Shown here: in pieces, positions 8,171-15,096 of the stretch
Layout: every line of letters starts with the position of its first letter
Numbering within the stretch: the stretch's first letter is position 1
Assembly (NCBI GenBank): GCA_036015235.1
Contig: CP107926.1
Span: forward strand, 4,421,501 to 4,485,500
Length of the DNA stretch: 64,000 nt
From: Streptomyces sp. NBC_00433
Lineage (GTDB): Bacteria > Actinomycetota > Actinomycetes > Streptomycetales > Streptomycetaceae
Direction of reading: 5' to 3'
Made by a program: the position numbers and the translations under genes
The notes under the pieces: generated by a model
Told to the model about the DNA's origin: nothing
The model's database searches: none
What the model saw: the letters and a program-made list of their open reading frames with translations, nothing else

Positions 8171-8179
8171 CGGACCCGC

Positions 8180-8201
8180 CCGCACCACTCGCAGCGGTAC
8201 A
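8180..8201 (+). repeat. conserved pre-att motif, copy 4
   Basis: CCGCACCA-CTCG-CAGCGGTACA lies 119 bp upstream of the tRNA fragment at 8299 and 9 bp after the toxin stop. It is followed by GGTCAACCTCGGCCAGCGC, akin to the blocks after copies 2 and 3. Confidence 0.7.
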
Positions 8202-8298
8202 CGACGGTCAACCTCGGCCAGCGCTGGAGGCTGCGGCGCACCCGCTGGTCAGCCCGAAATCGCGCTGACCAGCACCTACTTCACGACGGCCCACGTGA

Positions 8299-8342
8299 TT
8301 CCCAAGCTCAGAGCGCGGGTTCGATTCCCGTCATCCGCTCCA
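8299..8342 (+). repeat. tRNA-Gly(CCC) 3' half, att-like site 4
   Basis: These 44 bp are identical to site 1 and are followed by the same ATTGCACAGCCCCAGGTC. It ends the 7495-8170 Phd/PIN cassette. Confidence 0.9.
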
Positions 8343-8348
8343 TTGCAC

Positions 8349-8374
8349 AGCCCCAGGTCAGCAGCCTGGGGCTT
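8349..8374 (+). terminator. hairpin terminator after att site 4
   Basis: AGCCCCAGG (8349-8357) pairs with CCTGGGGCT (8365-8373) over a 7-base loop. The stem is shorter and the loop larger than at site 1, because the inner GTC/GAC pairing has been lost. Confidence 0.7.
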
Positions 8375-8381
8375 ATCTGTT

Positions 8382-8444
8382 GTCTAGCCCAATTCAAGGA
8401 CCGCGCACCACTTGCGCACCACATCGGGCGGTCAACTGGCGCCA
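8382..8444 (+). repeat. right-side att flank shared with 323-385
   Basis: This contains GCGCACCACTTGCGCACCAC (a tandem GCACCAC pair) and then GGCGGTCAACTGGCGCCA. The block aligns with 323-385 after att site 1. The GCACCAC word also occurs left of every core, so this may be the second integrase arm region. Confidence 0.5.
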
Positions 8445-9138
8445 CGCGGCGTTCGAAATCGGAGTCTCGTCGAATGCTCATACGAGACAGTTCTCGAATT
8501 GCGAGACGGACTTCATGTGACGTGCACCACCAGCCTAAGCGCTCAGCAAACACGGACAGTTGGCCCTCTCGATTCGGTGACCGCGCCCTTCCATCAGCAA
8601 ATTCCCTTATATACGCGGACAGTTGACCTTCCGGAAGTGCACGCGGACACCGCGGCGCCAGCCACGCAGTGTCGCGACGGAGGACGTTCGGGGGCCGGCA
8701 CGGCTGCGTGTCGGCCGGCAGCACCCCGAAGCGCGCTCTACCGCGACGCGCTCCGCCGCCGGCCACCGCGTCAGCTGCGCACCGGCACTGGCGAGTCGGC
8801 CCATCTCCAGGCCCGGTGTCCCACCGGAGTCGACCCCCGGACCCCCGGAACGCAGCGCACGAGGCAGAACGCGACGCCACAAAACGGCGTGCTGGTCCGC
8901 GTCCCCATGGTCAACGGCTTTGCGCATGAATTACCGGAGGAGTTCATTCGAAACGGCTGCGGAATCCCGGCCCAGAGCATGCAATTCCGATCCCGCAAAA
9001 ACAGTGGGTACATCCGCCCACCGAACGATCCAACCGGGGAGGCGAGGCGAGAGCCCGGTCCACCTCAGCGAGCGTGTCAGGCAAGTACGCCCTCCGACCA
9101 ACCGTGTCGAAGGCAGGGTAGCTGCTCCACCGAGGCTG
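8445..9138. other. gene-free stretch with a repeated GGACAGTTG word
   Basis: I find no supportable gene here. CACGGACAGTTGGCCCT (8551) and ACGCGGACAGTTGACCTTCC (8613) are near-repeats, and TCAGCAAA precedes both. They may be ends of a lost insertion element. A long plus-strand open frame spans the region, but it has no ribosome site, no recognisable domain and atypical composition. Confidence 0.3.
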
Positions 9139-9567
9139 CTACGGGTTGAGATCCCAGGGATTGATCACCGCGGCGCCTGTGCGCTCAAGGTGCTTGATGT
9201 TGCGGGCTGGCCACGGTCCAGCCGTTGGCCGGCGCGGTGGCGGCGATGAGGGCGTCCGGCGGGTCGATGCTCGCGCCGGCGGCCTTCATCGCCTTGTGGA
9301 CAGAGAGATAAGCCGCCGCCTCGGGCTCGCCGATCGGAGCGATGCGGTCCCGGTATTCCAGCCGGGCAGCCGCGAGGATCTCGGCGTACCGGGCTTGCCG
9401 TGCGGGTCCGGGGTCGCCGCTACGCCGGCTTCGATTTCAGCGATGGTGACGACGCTCAGGAAGCGGTCGGGCCGCGCGGTCGAACGCAGCCAGGCCACGA
9501 CGCGGGGATCGGGCCGAAGTCTCGTGGTGAGCTCCGCGACGACGTTCGTATCGAGCAGGTAGATCAC
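9139..9567 (-). pseudogene. frameshifted VapC-type PIN toxin
   Basis: This is a decayed relative of the toxin at 6110-6538. The N-terminus (YLLDTNVVAELTTRLRPDPR, VTIAEIEAGV) is intact, but a one-base deletion near 9405 shifts the frame after AATPDP. A one-base insertion near 9206 (GCGGGCTGGCC against GCGACTGGC) shifts it again. The final stop context (CTACGGGTTGA on the plus strand) matches the intact copy. The GTG start overlapping the antitoxin remnant is also preserved. The product would lack the C-terminal acidic residues, so it should be inactive. Confidence 0.85.
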
Positions 9568-9690
9568 CGATCGCCTGCCTGATCATCGTCATAGGAGCAC
9601 GCCCCGAAATCCAGTCCTTCGAAGGGCCTCGACAACAGGAAATCCTCGAAGCCGTCGGTCGCCAACCGGAGACAACGCGCACCCCATGGC
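9564..9690 (-). pseudogene. 5'-truncated VapB antitoxin
   Basis: The minus strand reads RLATDGFEDFLLSRPFEGLDF, then SYDDDQAGDR and stop, matching the C-terminal third of the antitoxin at 6535-6816. Similarity ends abruptly near 9690, where unrelated sequence follows, so about two thirds of the gene is gone. With the neighbouring frameshifted toxin it is a dead copy of the 6.1-6.8 kb pair. Confidence 0.8.
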
Positions 9691-9754
9691 CCCTCACCTC
9701 CGGTCTTTATCGGAGTCCCTGCCTCGCATCAGGCGGTCGGCGGGCGACACAGCG

Positions 9755-10381
9755 CTACGTGCCCGACACCGTGACGGTGCTGGTCCTGCTGCCGCTGGCG
9801 AGTTCCTGGGAGCGGTAGCGGTCGTCGTCGCGAGGCAGGTGCTCGACTGCGGCGAGGAAGTCGTGGAAGGCCCGGTCGGTGCGGGTGGTGTCGGCGGTGG
9901 CGTCGAGGTCCATGAGGAGACCGCGGATGACGGCGAGGACAAGCGTCGCCAGCTCCGGCCGGCCGATGCTGCGCAGGCCGTCCTCGAGCGGCCCGAGCCA
10001 ATCGGTCGTGGCGGTGCGCCGGAAGTCGGGCCACAACCGCTGCACTGCGCTCTCGCGCAGCTGACTGAACATCCGCAGGTACGGCCGCCCGTCCGAGCCG
10101 GTGATCGAGGTCCAGGCGCGCTCCAGGGTGACGGTGTAGGGCTCGTCGGGTCGCACTCGCAGGAGGTCGCCGAACGTGTCGAGCTGACGTTGGCGCGCGT
10201 GCCCGAGGACGGCCCGCAACAGTGCGTCGCGGGTGCCGAAGTGATAGATCAGCATTCGGGCCGACGTGCCGGTGGCGGTCGCCAGCGGCTCAAGCCGGTC
10301 GGGGAGGCCGTGCGCGAGGGCGTAATCGGCGCAGGCGTCGAGCAGCCTGTTCTTGATGTGTGGCTGCGGTCGTCTGCCCAT
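9755..10381 (-). CDS. TetR-family transcriptional regulator
   Basis: This 208-aa protein begins MGRRPQPHIKNRLLDAC. An N-terminal helix-turn-helix runs to about residue 60: LEPLATATGTSARMLIYHFGTRDALLRAVL carries the TetR recognition helix, with YHFGTRD in place of the usual YYHFxSKE. The rest is an all-helical ligand-binding and dimerisation domain. ATG 10381 is chosen because GGGAAAAG lies about 8 bp upstream; a longer frame to 10519 would overlap the divergent gene. It is transcribed away from an alpha/beta hydrolase gene that starts 76 bp away, so it probably represses that gene and itself through the shared intergenic region. The ligand is unknown. Confidence 0.9.
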   Translation of the reverse strand: MGRRPQPHIKNRLLDACADYALAHGLPDRLEPLATATGTSARMLIYHFGTRDALLRAVLGHARQRQLDTFGDLLRVRPDEPYTVTLERAWTSITGSDGRPYLRMFSQLRESAVQRLWPDFRRTATTDWLGPLEDGLRSIGRPELATLVLAVIRGLLMDLDATADTTRTDRAFHDFLAAVEHLPRDDDRYRSQELASGSRTSTVTVSGT

Positions 10382-10396
10382 GGCGACATCTTTTCC

Positions 10397-10412
10397 CGTA
10401 ACGACGGCTACG
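10397..10412. promoter_or_regulatory. candidate TetR operator
   Basis: CGTAACGACGGCTACG has CGTA/TACG outer arms and lies in the 76-bp divergent gap between the TetR gene and the hydrolase. The inner match is imperfect. Position and symmetry are the only support. Confidence 0.35.
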
Positions 10413-10457
10413 TCTACCGTTGATCGAAAGGCGGTCAAGGCAGACGTGGAGGTAGCG

Positions 10458-11153
10458 ATGAGGGTCGTGTTCGTGCATGGGGCGTGCGTGCGGGACGGGT
10501 CGTGGTGGTGGCACCGCACCGCCGAGCTGCTGCAGGAGCGGGGGGTACTGAGCGTGGCCCCGGCGCTGCCGAGCTGCGGCGAGGCGGGCCTGCCCGGAGG
10601 CGCCGACGGTTCGGGGCTGCCCGAGGACGTCGCGGCGGTGCGGCAGGCGCTGCTGGACAGCGCCGAGCCGACCGTTGTGGTCGCCCACAGCTACGGCGGC
10701 ATCGTCACTGCGGAAGCCGCCGCGGGCATCGGGTCGGTACGCCACCTGGTGATGGTCTCCAGTTACCTGCCCGAGGTCGGGCAGAGCCTGTCGGAGTTCG
10801 GGGACGGCAGCCCCGCCCCATTCCTCGACGTCGACCCCGGCGCCGGCACCTTCGGGGTTCGCCCCGAGCTGCTCGTGGACACATTCCTGCAGGACTGCGC
10901 CCCCGAGGTCCGGACGCAGGCGGCGGACCACCTGGCCCGGCAGAGCGCGAAAGTGATCGGGCAGCCAGTCGGGGCGGCCGCATGGCAGCAGGTGCCCTCG
11001 ACCTACCTCGTCTGCGCCCAGGACCGGGGCACCCCGCCGCGCCTACAGCGCGAGTTCGCCCGCCGGGCCGGCAACGTGGTCGAACTCGACGCCGGCCACC
11101 ACCCATTCCTGTCCCGGCCCGCCGCCGTCCGGGACCTGCTGATGAGCGTGTGA
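10458..11153 (+). CDS. alpha/beta-fold hydrolase
   Basis: This 231-aa cytoplasmic hydrolase has the nucleophile elbow VVVAHSYGGIV (Ser in A-H-S-Y-G), an oxyanion strand near the start (VFVHGACVRDGSWWWHR), an acidic loop (LVCAQDRGTP) and a late His (LDAGHHPFLSRP). This is a complete Ser-Asp-His triad of the esterase/salicylate-esterase-like group. The length is normal. ATG 10458 is supported by GGAGG ending 4-5 bp upstream; the open frame extends further back across the TetR start, which is unlikely to be used. It is divergent from and probably controlled by the TetR regulator. The substrate cannot be read from sequence. Such pairs often detoxify a small ester or ketone that is also the regulator's ligand. 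Confidence 0.9.
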   Translation: MRVVFVHGACVRDGSWWWHRTAELLQERGVLSVAPALPSCGEAGLPGGADGSGLPEDVAAVRQALLDSAEPTVVVAHSYGGIVTAEAAAGIGSVRHLVMVSSYLPEVGQSLSEFGDGSPAPFLDVDPGAGTFGVRPELLVDTFLQDCAPEVRTQAADHLARQSAKVIGQPVGAAAWQQVPSTYLVCAQDRGTPPRLQREFARRAGNVVELDAGHHPFLSRPAAVRDLLMSV

Positions 11154-11162
11154 CGGCAGCAA

Positions 11163-11375
11163 CCGTCCGCCGAGAATCCAGTGCCGCCCCTCCAGTGCGC
11201 GCTGAAGGGCGCGTTCGGATGCCGTGGGGTCCTCCGCTACTTGCGCAAAGCCTCCAGGCCGGCAGCTCTCACCCCGCGTGTCGGCGGCAAGAAGAGCGGT
11301 GGCTTCGGGTGAGGTGACGATCCGACGCGCGGTCTCTTCCGGGTCCTCGACGTCAGCTCGTTCCTGCAGTACGCG
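11163..11375 (-). pseudogene. fragment of a Shedu/DUF4263-like protein
   Basis: The minus strand encodes RVLQERADVEDPEETARRIV, then AEDPTASERALQRALEGRHWILGGR. The ALxxRHWIFGGRF-type phrase is what I recall just before the catalytic domain of actinobacterial DUF4263 (Shedu-type) nucleases. The fragment stops where it meets the 3' end of the hydrolase gene, so the nuclease domain is missing. The family call is from memory and tentative. The rest of 11154-11546 has no gene. Confidence 0.35.
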
Positions 11376-11546
11376 CCAGCCGCACGGCGATTGAGGTCGA
11401 GTGGGAGGATCCGTCCCCGGCGTAGCCCAAGGAGTCCTGGACGAGTCGGACAACCTGCCAGTCGCCGACACCCGCCGCACGGCTGCGAACCTCTTCCAGC
11501 ATCTGAACAAGGGCCTGCCCGCCCCGGCGATGGGTGCCACCATGGC

Positions 11547-11789
11547 ATGTCAGCGCAGCCCGAGATCACCCAGCGCGACCTGCGCAACCGGTCCAAAGAG
11601 ATCATGGACGCCGTCCAGGGCGGCCAGTCCTTCACCGTCACCCGCGACGGGCACCAGATCGGGGAGCTGATCCCGCTACGCAGGCGCCGGCGGTTCGTCC
11701 CGCGCTCGGAGTTCGCCGCCATGTCCCGCACCGCTCGGCATGCCCCCCCCCACCGGCTCCGCGCACGGACCCGGCCGCGAATCCGGTGA
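11547..11789 (+). pseudogene. truncated Phd-type antitoxin without toxin
   Basis: The first 54 codons (starting MSAQPEITQRDLRNRSKEIM, including SFTVTRDGHQIGELIPLRRRRRF) match the antitoxin at 14250 almost exactly. Similarity ends after AAMSRTA and an unrelated basic tail follows. No toxin gene comes next. The DNA-binding half is intact, so the product could still bind the operator of the 14250 pair, but it cannot neutralise a toxin. The ribosome site (GGAGG at the 14250 copy) is replaced here by CACCATGGC, suggesting poor translation. Confidence 0.75.
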
Positions 11790-12138
11790 ACCGCCTCGGT
11801 TTCGCCGGAGACGTCGAAGACCGCACACCGACATCCGCAGCCGTGATGTCCGGTCCTTGCGTCTCCGTTCTCCTCGCCGTCGGTCGGTGCCTGTCCCTCC
11901 GCCCAGCGTGATTCTCCGGTCGCCGGCACACAGAGGATCTTGCCGAACCGGCATGCAGACGGGCGCCGCCGTACGGATCAAAGAAGCGGGAGGAATACCT
12001 GGACATCCACGGGGAGACGGCCTGGCACCTAGGTGGGAGAGGCAGTAGCGTCCCGCGAGGTACACGTAGTTCCGACAAAAGTACGGTCCCGCACTGCTCG
12101 TTCGCTTCCCGAACGGGTCCCCCCTCGCTGGAGCCGCA
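11790..12138. other. intergenic region upstream of the sugar dehydrogenase
   Basis: No gene is recognised in these 349 bp. The last 80 bp are less GC-rich (TACACGTAGTTCCGACAAAAGTACGG) and probably hold the promoter of the secreted dehydrogenase. Confidence 0.4.
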
Positions 12139-13686
12139 ATGTTGAGACAGTTACGTCGCCGATGGATCGGCCTGCTGCTCGCACTCCCGGTGCTCGTGAC
12201 CGGCCCCCTGTCCCTCCCCGCCTCGTCTGCCGAGGCCCCGCTCTCCACAGAGTCGCGGGCCGTCGCCTCGGCGGTACCGCTGGAGGAGATCACCGCGACC
12301 ACCACCCAGGTCGCCTCCGGCCTGCAACGCCCGACGGCCCTGGCCGCACCCGACGACGGCACAGGGCGGCTGTTCATCACCGAGAAGTTCGGAAGGGTTC
12401 GCGTCTACGACCCGGCCACCGGGCTCGCCTCCACCCCGCTGCTGGACATCACGTCCCAGGTGGACTCGTCGGACAACGAGCGCGGACTGCTCGGCATCGC
12501 CCTCCCCCCGGACTTCGTCCAGAGCCAGCAGCTCTACCTCGCCTTCACCGCGCTGCCCGACGGCGCGGTCACCCTGGCCCGCTACAGCCTCGCCGACGCG
12601 CGCCTCGAGGTCCTGCTGCAGCAGCCGCACGCCGACTACACCAACCACAACGGTGGCCAGCTCGCCTTCGGCCCCGACGGCAAGCTGTACTGGGGCATCG
12701 GCGACGGCGGTGGTGCCGGTGACCCCTTCGACAGCGGGCAGCGGACCGACATCCTGCTCGGCAAGATCCTCCGCCTCGACGTGAGCCGCAGGTGCGGTGC
12801 GCTCCCGTACTGCATCCCCGCGGACAACCCGTTCGCCGGTGTCGCCGGCGCCCGCGGCGAGATCTGGGTGTGGGGCGCCCGCAACCCCTGGCGGTTCTCC
12901 TTCGACCCCGCGGACGGGTCGATGTGGGTGGCTGACGTCGGCCAGGGCCTGTGGGAGGAGATCGACCACCTGACGCGCGACGAGCAGCCCGGAACCAACC
13001 TGGGCTGGTCGTGCTACGAGGGGCCGCAGGTCTTCGACGCGTCCCAGTGCTCGTCAGGTGCCCGCTACCGCGCCCAGGACTTCTACTACTCGCACTACAA
13101 CGGCAGCTGCGCGGTCATCGGCGGCCAGGTCTACCGCGGCCGGCAGTTCGCTGACCTGGCCGGCGGCACGTACATCGCCACCGACTACTGCACGTCCACC
13201 ATCTGGGCGCTGCGCCCCGACAGCAACGGCGTCCTCCGCCAGGCCGCGATAGGCCAGATGCCCACCCAGGTGACGGCGTTCGGGTCCACCCCGCAGGGCG
13301 AGCTCTACGTGGTCAACGACCTCCCCGGCGGCCTGCACCGGGTTTCGTTCGCGCACAAGACGCCGACCTGCCAGGTCGCCGTCACGACGAACGTCTGGGG
13401 CACCGGCATGGCCGTCTATCTCACCGTCACGAACAGGGGCACAACCCCGATCAACGGCTGGGCGCTGGAGTTCCCGCTGCCCTATGGGCAGGCTGTCATC
13501 TCGGACTGGAACACCACCCTGACCAACATCGGCGACCTTTACACTGCGTCCGACTCCGGATACAACTCGGCGATCCCGCCGGGCGGATCCATCACCCTGG
13601 GCTATTTGGCCTCCCACACGGACGACCGGTCCGCACCGGGCCGCTTCCTTCTCAACAAGGCGACCTGCGCCCGTACCGGAAGCTGA
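12139..13686 (+). CDS. secreted PQQ-type glucose/sorbosone dehydrogenase with CBM2
   Basis: This 515-aa exported protein has a signal peptide at residues 1-31 (RRRWIGLLLALPVL, then ASSAEA). Residues about 45-405 form a six-bladed glucose/sorbosone-dehydrogenase propeller: LQRPTALAAPDDGTGRLFITEKFG at the first blade, then DNERGLLGIALPP, NHNGGQLAFGPDGKLYWGIGDGG, GARNPWRFSFDP and NLGWSCYEG, all family hallmarks. PQQ is the usual cofactor. Residues about 413-515 are a family 2 carbohydrate-binding module (NVWGTGMAVYLTVTN, INGWALEF, W in ISDWNTTLT). The combination suggests oxidation of sugars at a cellulose surface. ATG 12139 follows TGGAG. It is monocistronic, with a strong hairpin after it. It could be resident chromosome DNA between island remnants. 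Confidence 0.92.
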   Translation: MLRQLRRRWIGLLLALPVLVTGPLSLPASSAEAPLSTESRAVASAVPLEEITATTTQVASGLQRPTALAAPDDGTGRLFITEKFGRVRVYDPATGLASTPLLDITSQVDSSDNERGLLGIALPPDFVQSQQLYLAFTALPDGAVTLARYSLADARLEVLLQQPHADYTNHNGGQLAFGPDGKLYWGIGDGGGAGDPFDSGQRTDILLGKILRLDVSRRCGALPYCIPADNPFAGVAGARGEIWVWGARNPWRFSFDPADGSMWVADVGQGLWEEIDHLTRDEQPGTNLGWSCYEGPQVFDASQCSSGARYRAQDFYYSHYNGSCAVIGGQVYRGRQFADLAGGTYIATDYCTSTIWALRPDSNGVLRQAAIGQMPTQVTAFGSTPQGELYVVNDLPGGLHRVSFAHKTPTCQVAVTTNVWGTGMAVYLTVTNRGTTPINGWALEFPLPYGQAVISDWNTTLTNIGDLYTASDSGYNSAIPPGGSITLGYLASHTDDRSAPGRFLLNKATCARTGS

Positions 13687-13707
13687 GGAGACAGGGAACC
13701 GGCTGAC

Positions 13708-13740
13708 GTCGGTACCACGGCAAGCTGCCGTGGTACCGAC
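13708..13740 (+). terminator. 15-bp perfect hairpin after the dehydrogenase gene
   Basis: GTCGGTACCACGGCA (13708-13722), an AGC loop and TGCCGTGGTACCGAC (13726-13740) form a perfect 15-bp stem 22 bp after the stop. It has no T tract, which is common for Streptomyces terminators. Confidence 0.8.
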
Positions 13741-13827
13741 GGCCGTTCCCCGCCAGTGCCGCCGAGCGAAAGGGCTCACTGGTCGCCGCGTCGGCGAACG
13801 CACGCCTACGCTCTACCGCCGGCACCG

Positions 13828-13855
13828 GGTCCATCCCCGCGGGCGCGGAGAGGGG
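13828..13855. CRISPR. solo type I-E-like CRISPR repeat
   Basis: GGTCCATCCCCGCGGGCGCG followed by GAGAGGGG looks like one I-E repeat with a degraded 3' end. No partner is found 60-61 bp away on either side. A 12-bp inverted repeat (CGGCCTCGGCGC at 13863, GCGCCGAGGCCG at 13901) follows. Confidence 0.35.
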
Positions 13856-13954
13856 TCATCCTCGGCCTCGGCGCCGGGTCCGTCCCCCAGGCATGGATCA
13901 GCGCCGAGGCCGCCCTGGGCGGCGAGCCGCCGCACCACTGCCGCACCGGATAGA

Positions 13955-14106
13955 GCCTCGCCGGCCGCCTCGTGACACTCGGCGCACACGCGTTCGTCGA
14001 GCCCGGCCGCGACCCCCCTCTGGCGTTCCAGCGGTGAGTGCTGGTGGATCAGGGCGGCCTTCTCCGAGGACCGGTCGACGCGGACCATGGCGTCCTTCAG
14101 GGTGCC
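13955..14106 (-). pseudogene. tyrosine-integrase C-terminal remnant with Tyr-to-His
   Basis: The minus strand reads GGTLKDAMVRVDRSSEKAALIHQHSPLERQRGVAAGLDERV. This is the C-terminal box of phage-type tyrosine recombinases (usual form: LMxRMGHSSxxAALIYQH). The catalytic Tyr expected before Q-H is His here, encoded at 14044-14046; a single TAC-to-CAC change explains it. The usual G-H before S-S is also D-R. The upstream catalytic domain is not recognisable, so this is a dead fragment. It is the only integrase trace among the tRNA-Gly cassettes. Confidence 0.7.
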
Positions 14107-14223
14107 GCCCGATACGAGGACTGCCTTAACGTCGGGATGAACAGCAACATCCAGGACACGCTTCACCTGCAAATCCAGAGAAAAATCCGATCCCCGTCGC
14201 CTGCGACCGGCTCGCGGCACGCA

Positions 14224-14240
14224 GTGCTACAAGGTGCTAC
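14224..14240. promoter_or_regulatory. GTGCTAC direct repeats before the Phd/PIN operon
   Basis: GTGCTAC occurs at 14224-14230 and 14234-14240, one helical turn apart and just upstream of the antitoxin ribosome site. It is a candidate operator for autorepression by the Phd-type antitoxin. Confidence 0.35.
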
Positions 14241-14249
14241 CGTGGAGGA

Positions 14250-14519
14250 ATGGCAGCTCAGCCCGAGATCACCCAGCGCGACCTGCGCAGCCGGTCCAAA
14301 GAGATCATGGACGCCGTCCAGGGCGGGCAGTCCTTCACCGTCACCCGCGACGGGCACCAGATCGGGGAGCTGATCCCGCTGCGCAGGCGCCGGCGGTTCG
14401 TGCCGCGAAGCGAGTTCGCCGCCATGTCCCGCACCGCGTCGGACGTCTCACTGGAGGCGTTCAGGGCCGACCAGGACGCCACGGCCGAGCAGGAGACGGA
14501 CGACCCCTATGCCCGCTGA
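14250..14519 (+). CDS. Phd-family antitoxin
   Basis: This 89-aa protein begins MAAQPEITQRDLRSRSKEIM and continues SFTVTRDGHQIGELIPL, the Phd/YefM DNA-binding and dimerisation domain. An acidic C-terminus (EAFRADQDATAEQETDDPY) is the likely toxin-binding arm. The start is fixed by GGAGG ending 2-3 bp upstream, slightly close but clear. The gene overlaps the PIN toxin by 11 bp. Its first 54 residues are nearly identical to the truncated copy at 11547. In this family the antitoxin with its toxin represses the operon. It would have been the partner type for the toxin fragment at 1-90 too. Confidence 0.93.
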   Translation: MAAQPEITQRDLRSRSKEIMDAVQGGQSFTVTRDGHQIGELIPLRRRRRFVPRSEFAAMSRTASDVSLEAFRADQDATAEQETDDPYAR

Positions 14520-14967
14520 GTACGCGCAGGGCCTGCTCGACACCAACATCGTCATCCTGCGCAAATGGCTCGACCCCGCCGAGCTCCCCGCCGAAGTGGC
14601 GATCACTGCCATCACTCTCGCCGAACTTTCCGCAGGACCCCACGAGGTGCGCAGGAACGAGGAGCAGAACGACTACGACGAGCACGCCGAGCGTGGCCGC
14701 CGCCTCGACATCCTGCAACGCGCCGAGAACGAGTTCGACCCCATCCCCTTCGACACCGAAGCCGCCCGCATATACGGCAGAGTCTGCGCAGCGGTGATCG
14801 GCGCCGGACGCAAACCCCGCCGCCGCGTCGCCGACCTCATGATCGCCGCCATCGCCATCGCCGAGGAACTCCCCCTCTTCACGACCAATCCCGACGACTA
14901 CAAGGGCCTCGACGGCCTCCTCACCGTCGTCCCCGTCACCCGGCCCACCGTCCTCCACGACCGGTGA
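14509..14967 (+). CDS. VapC-type PIN-domain toxin
   Basis: This 152-aa PIN ribonuclease has GLLDTNIVILRKWL (first Asp), ITLAELSAGPHEV (Glu), RVADLMIAAIAIAEELPLFTTNPDDYKGLDGL (late Asp residues). A charged insert (RRNEEQNDYDEHAERGRRLD) lies between the Glu and the third motif. The start overlaps the Phd-type antitoxin by 11 bp. The last 28 residues are almost identical to the partial gene at 1-90, so two cassettes in this array carried near-identical toxins. The predicted function is RNA cleavage when the antitoxin is degraded. The conserved pre-att motif begins 11 bp after the stop. Confidence 0.93.
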   Translation: MPAEYAQGLLDTNIVILRKWLDPAELPAEVAITAITLAELSAGPHEVRRNEEQNDYDEHAERGRRLDILQRAENEFDPIPFDTEAARIYGRVCAAVIGAGRKPRRRVADLMIAAIAIAEELPLFTTNPDDYKGLDGLLTVVPVTRPTVLHDR

Positions 14968-14977
14968 GGTTTGCCCG

Positions 14978-14999
14978 CCGCACCACACACAGCGGTACA
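14978..14999 (+). repeat. conserved pre-att motif, copy 5
   Basis: CCGCACCA-CACA-CAGCGGTACA lies 119 bp upstream of the degenerate tRNA fragment at 15097. The four variable bases match copy 1, in line with the two flanking toxin genes being near-identical. Confidence 0.7.
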
Positions 15000-15096
15000 G
15001 GGCGGTCGACCACAGCCACCAGCAGCAGCCGTGGAGCGGGCACGCCAGCACCGCGCACGCCACCGGCCGGCGCGGACACCGACAGGGCCCCTGTGG

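Noticed and set aside
8412..9149. 245-aa plus-strand frame between att site 4 and the VapC pseudogene
   Set aside because: No ribosome site, no recognisable domain, poor third-position GC bias and mixed composition; treated as gene-free.
13863..13912. 12-bp inverted repeat as a terminator
   Set aside because: The loop is 26 bases, there is no T tract, and a better 15-bp hairpin already follows the dehydrogenase gene.
13928..13949. CCGCACCACTGCCGCACCGG as a sixth pre-att motif
   Set aside because: It resembles the doubled GCACCAC words, but lacks CAGCGGTA and has no tRNA fragment about 120 bp downstream.
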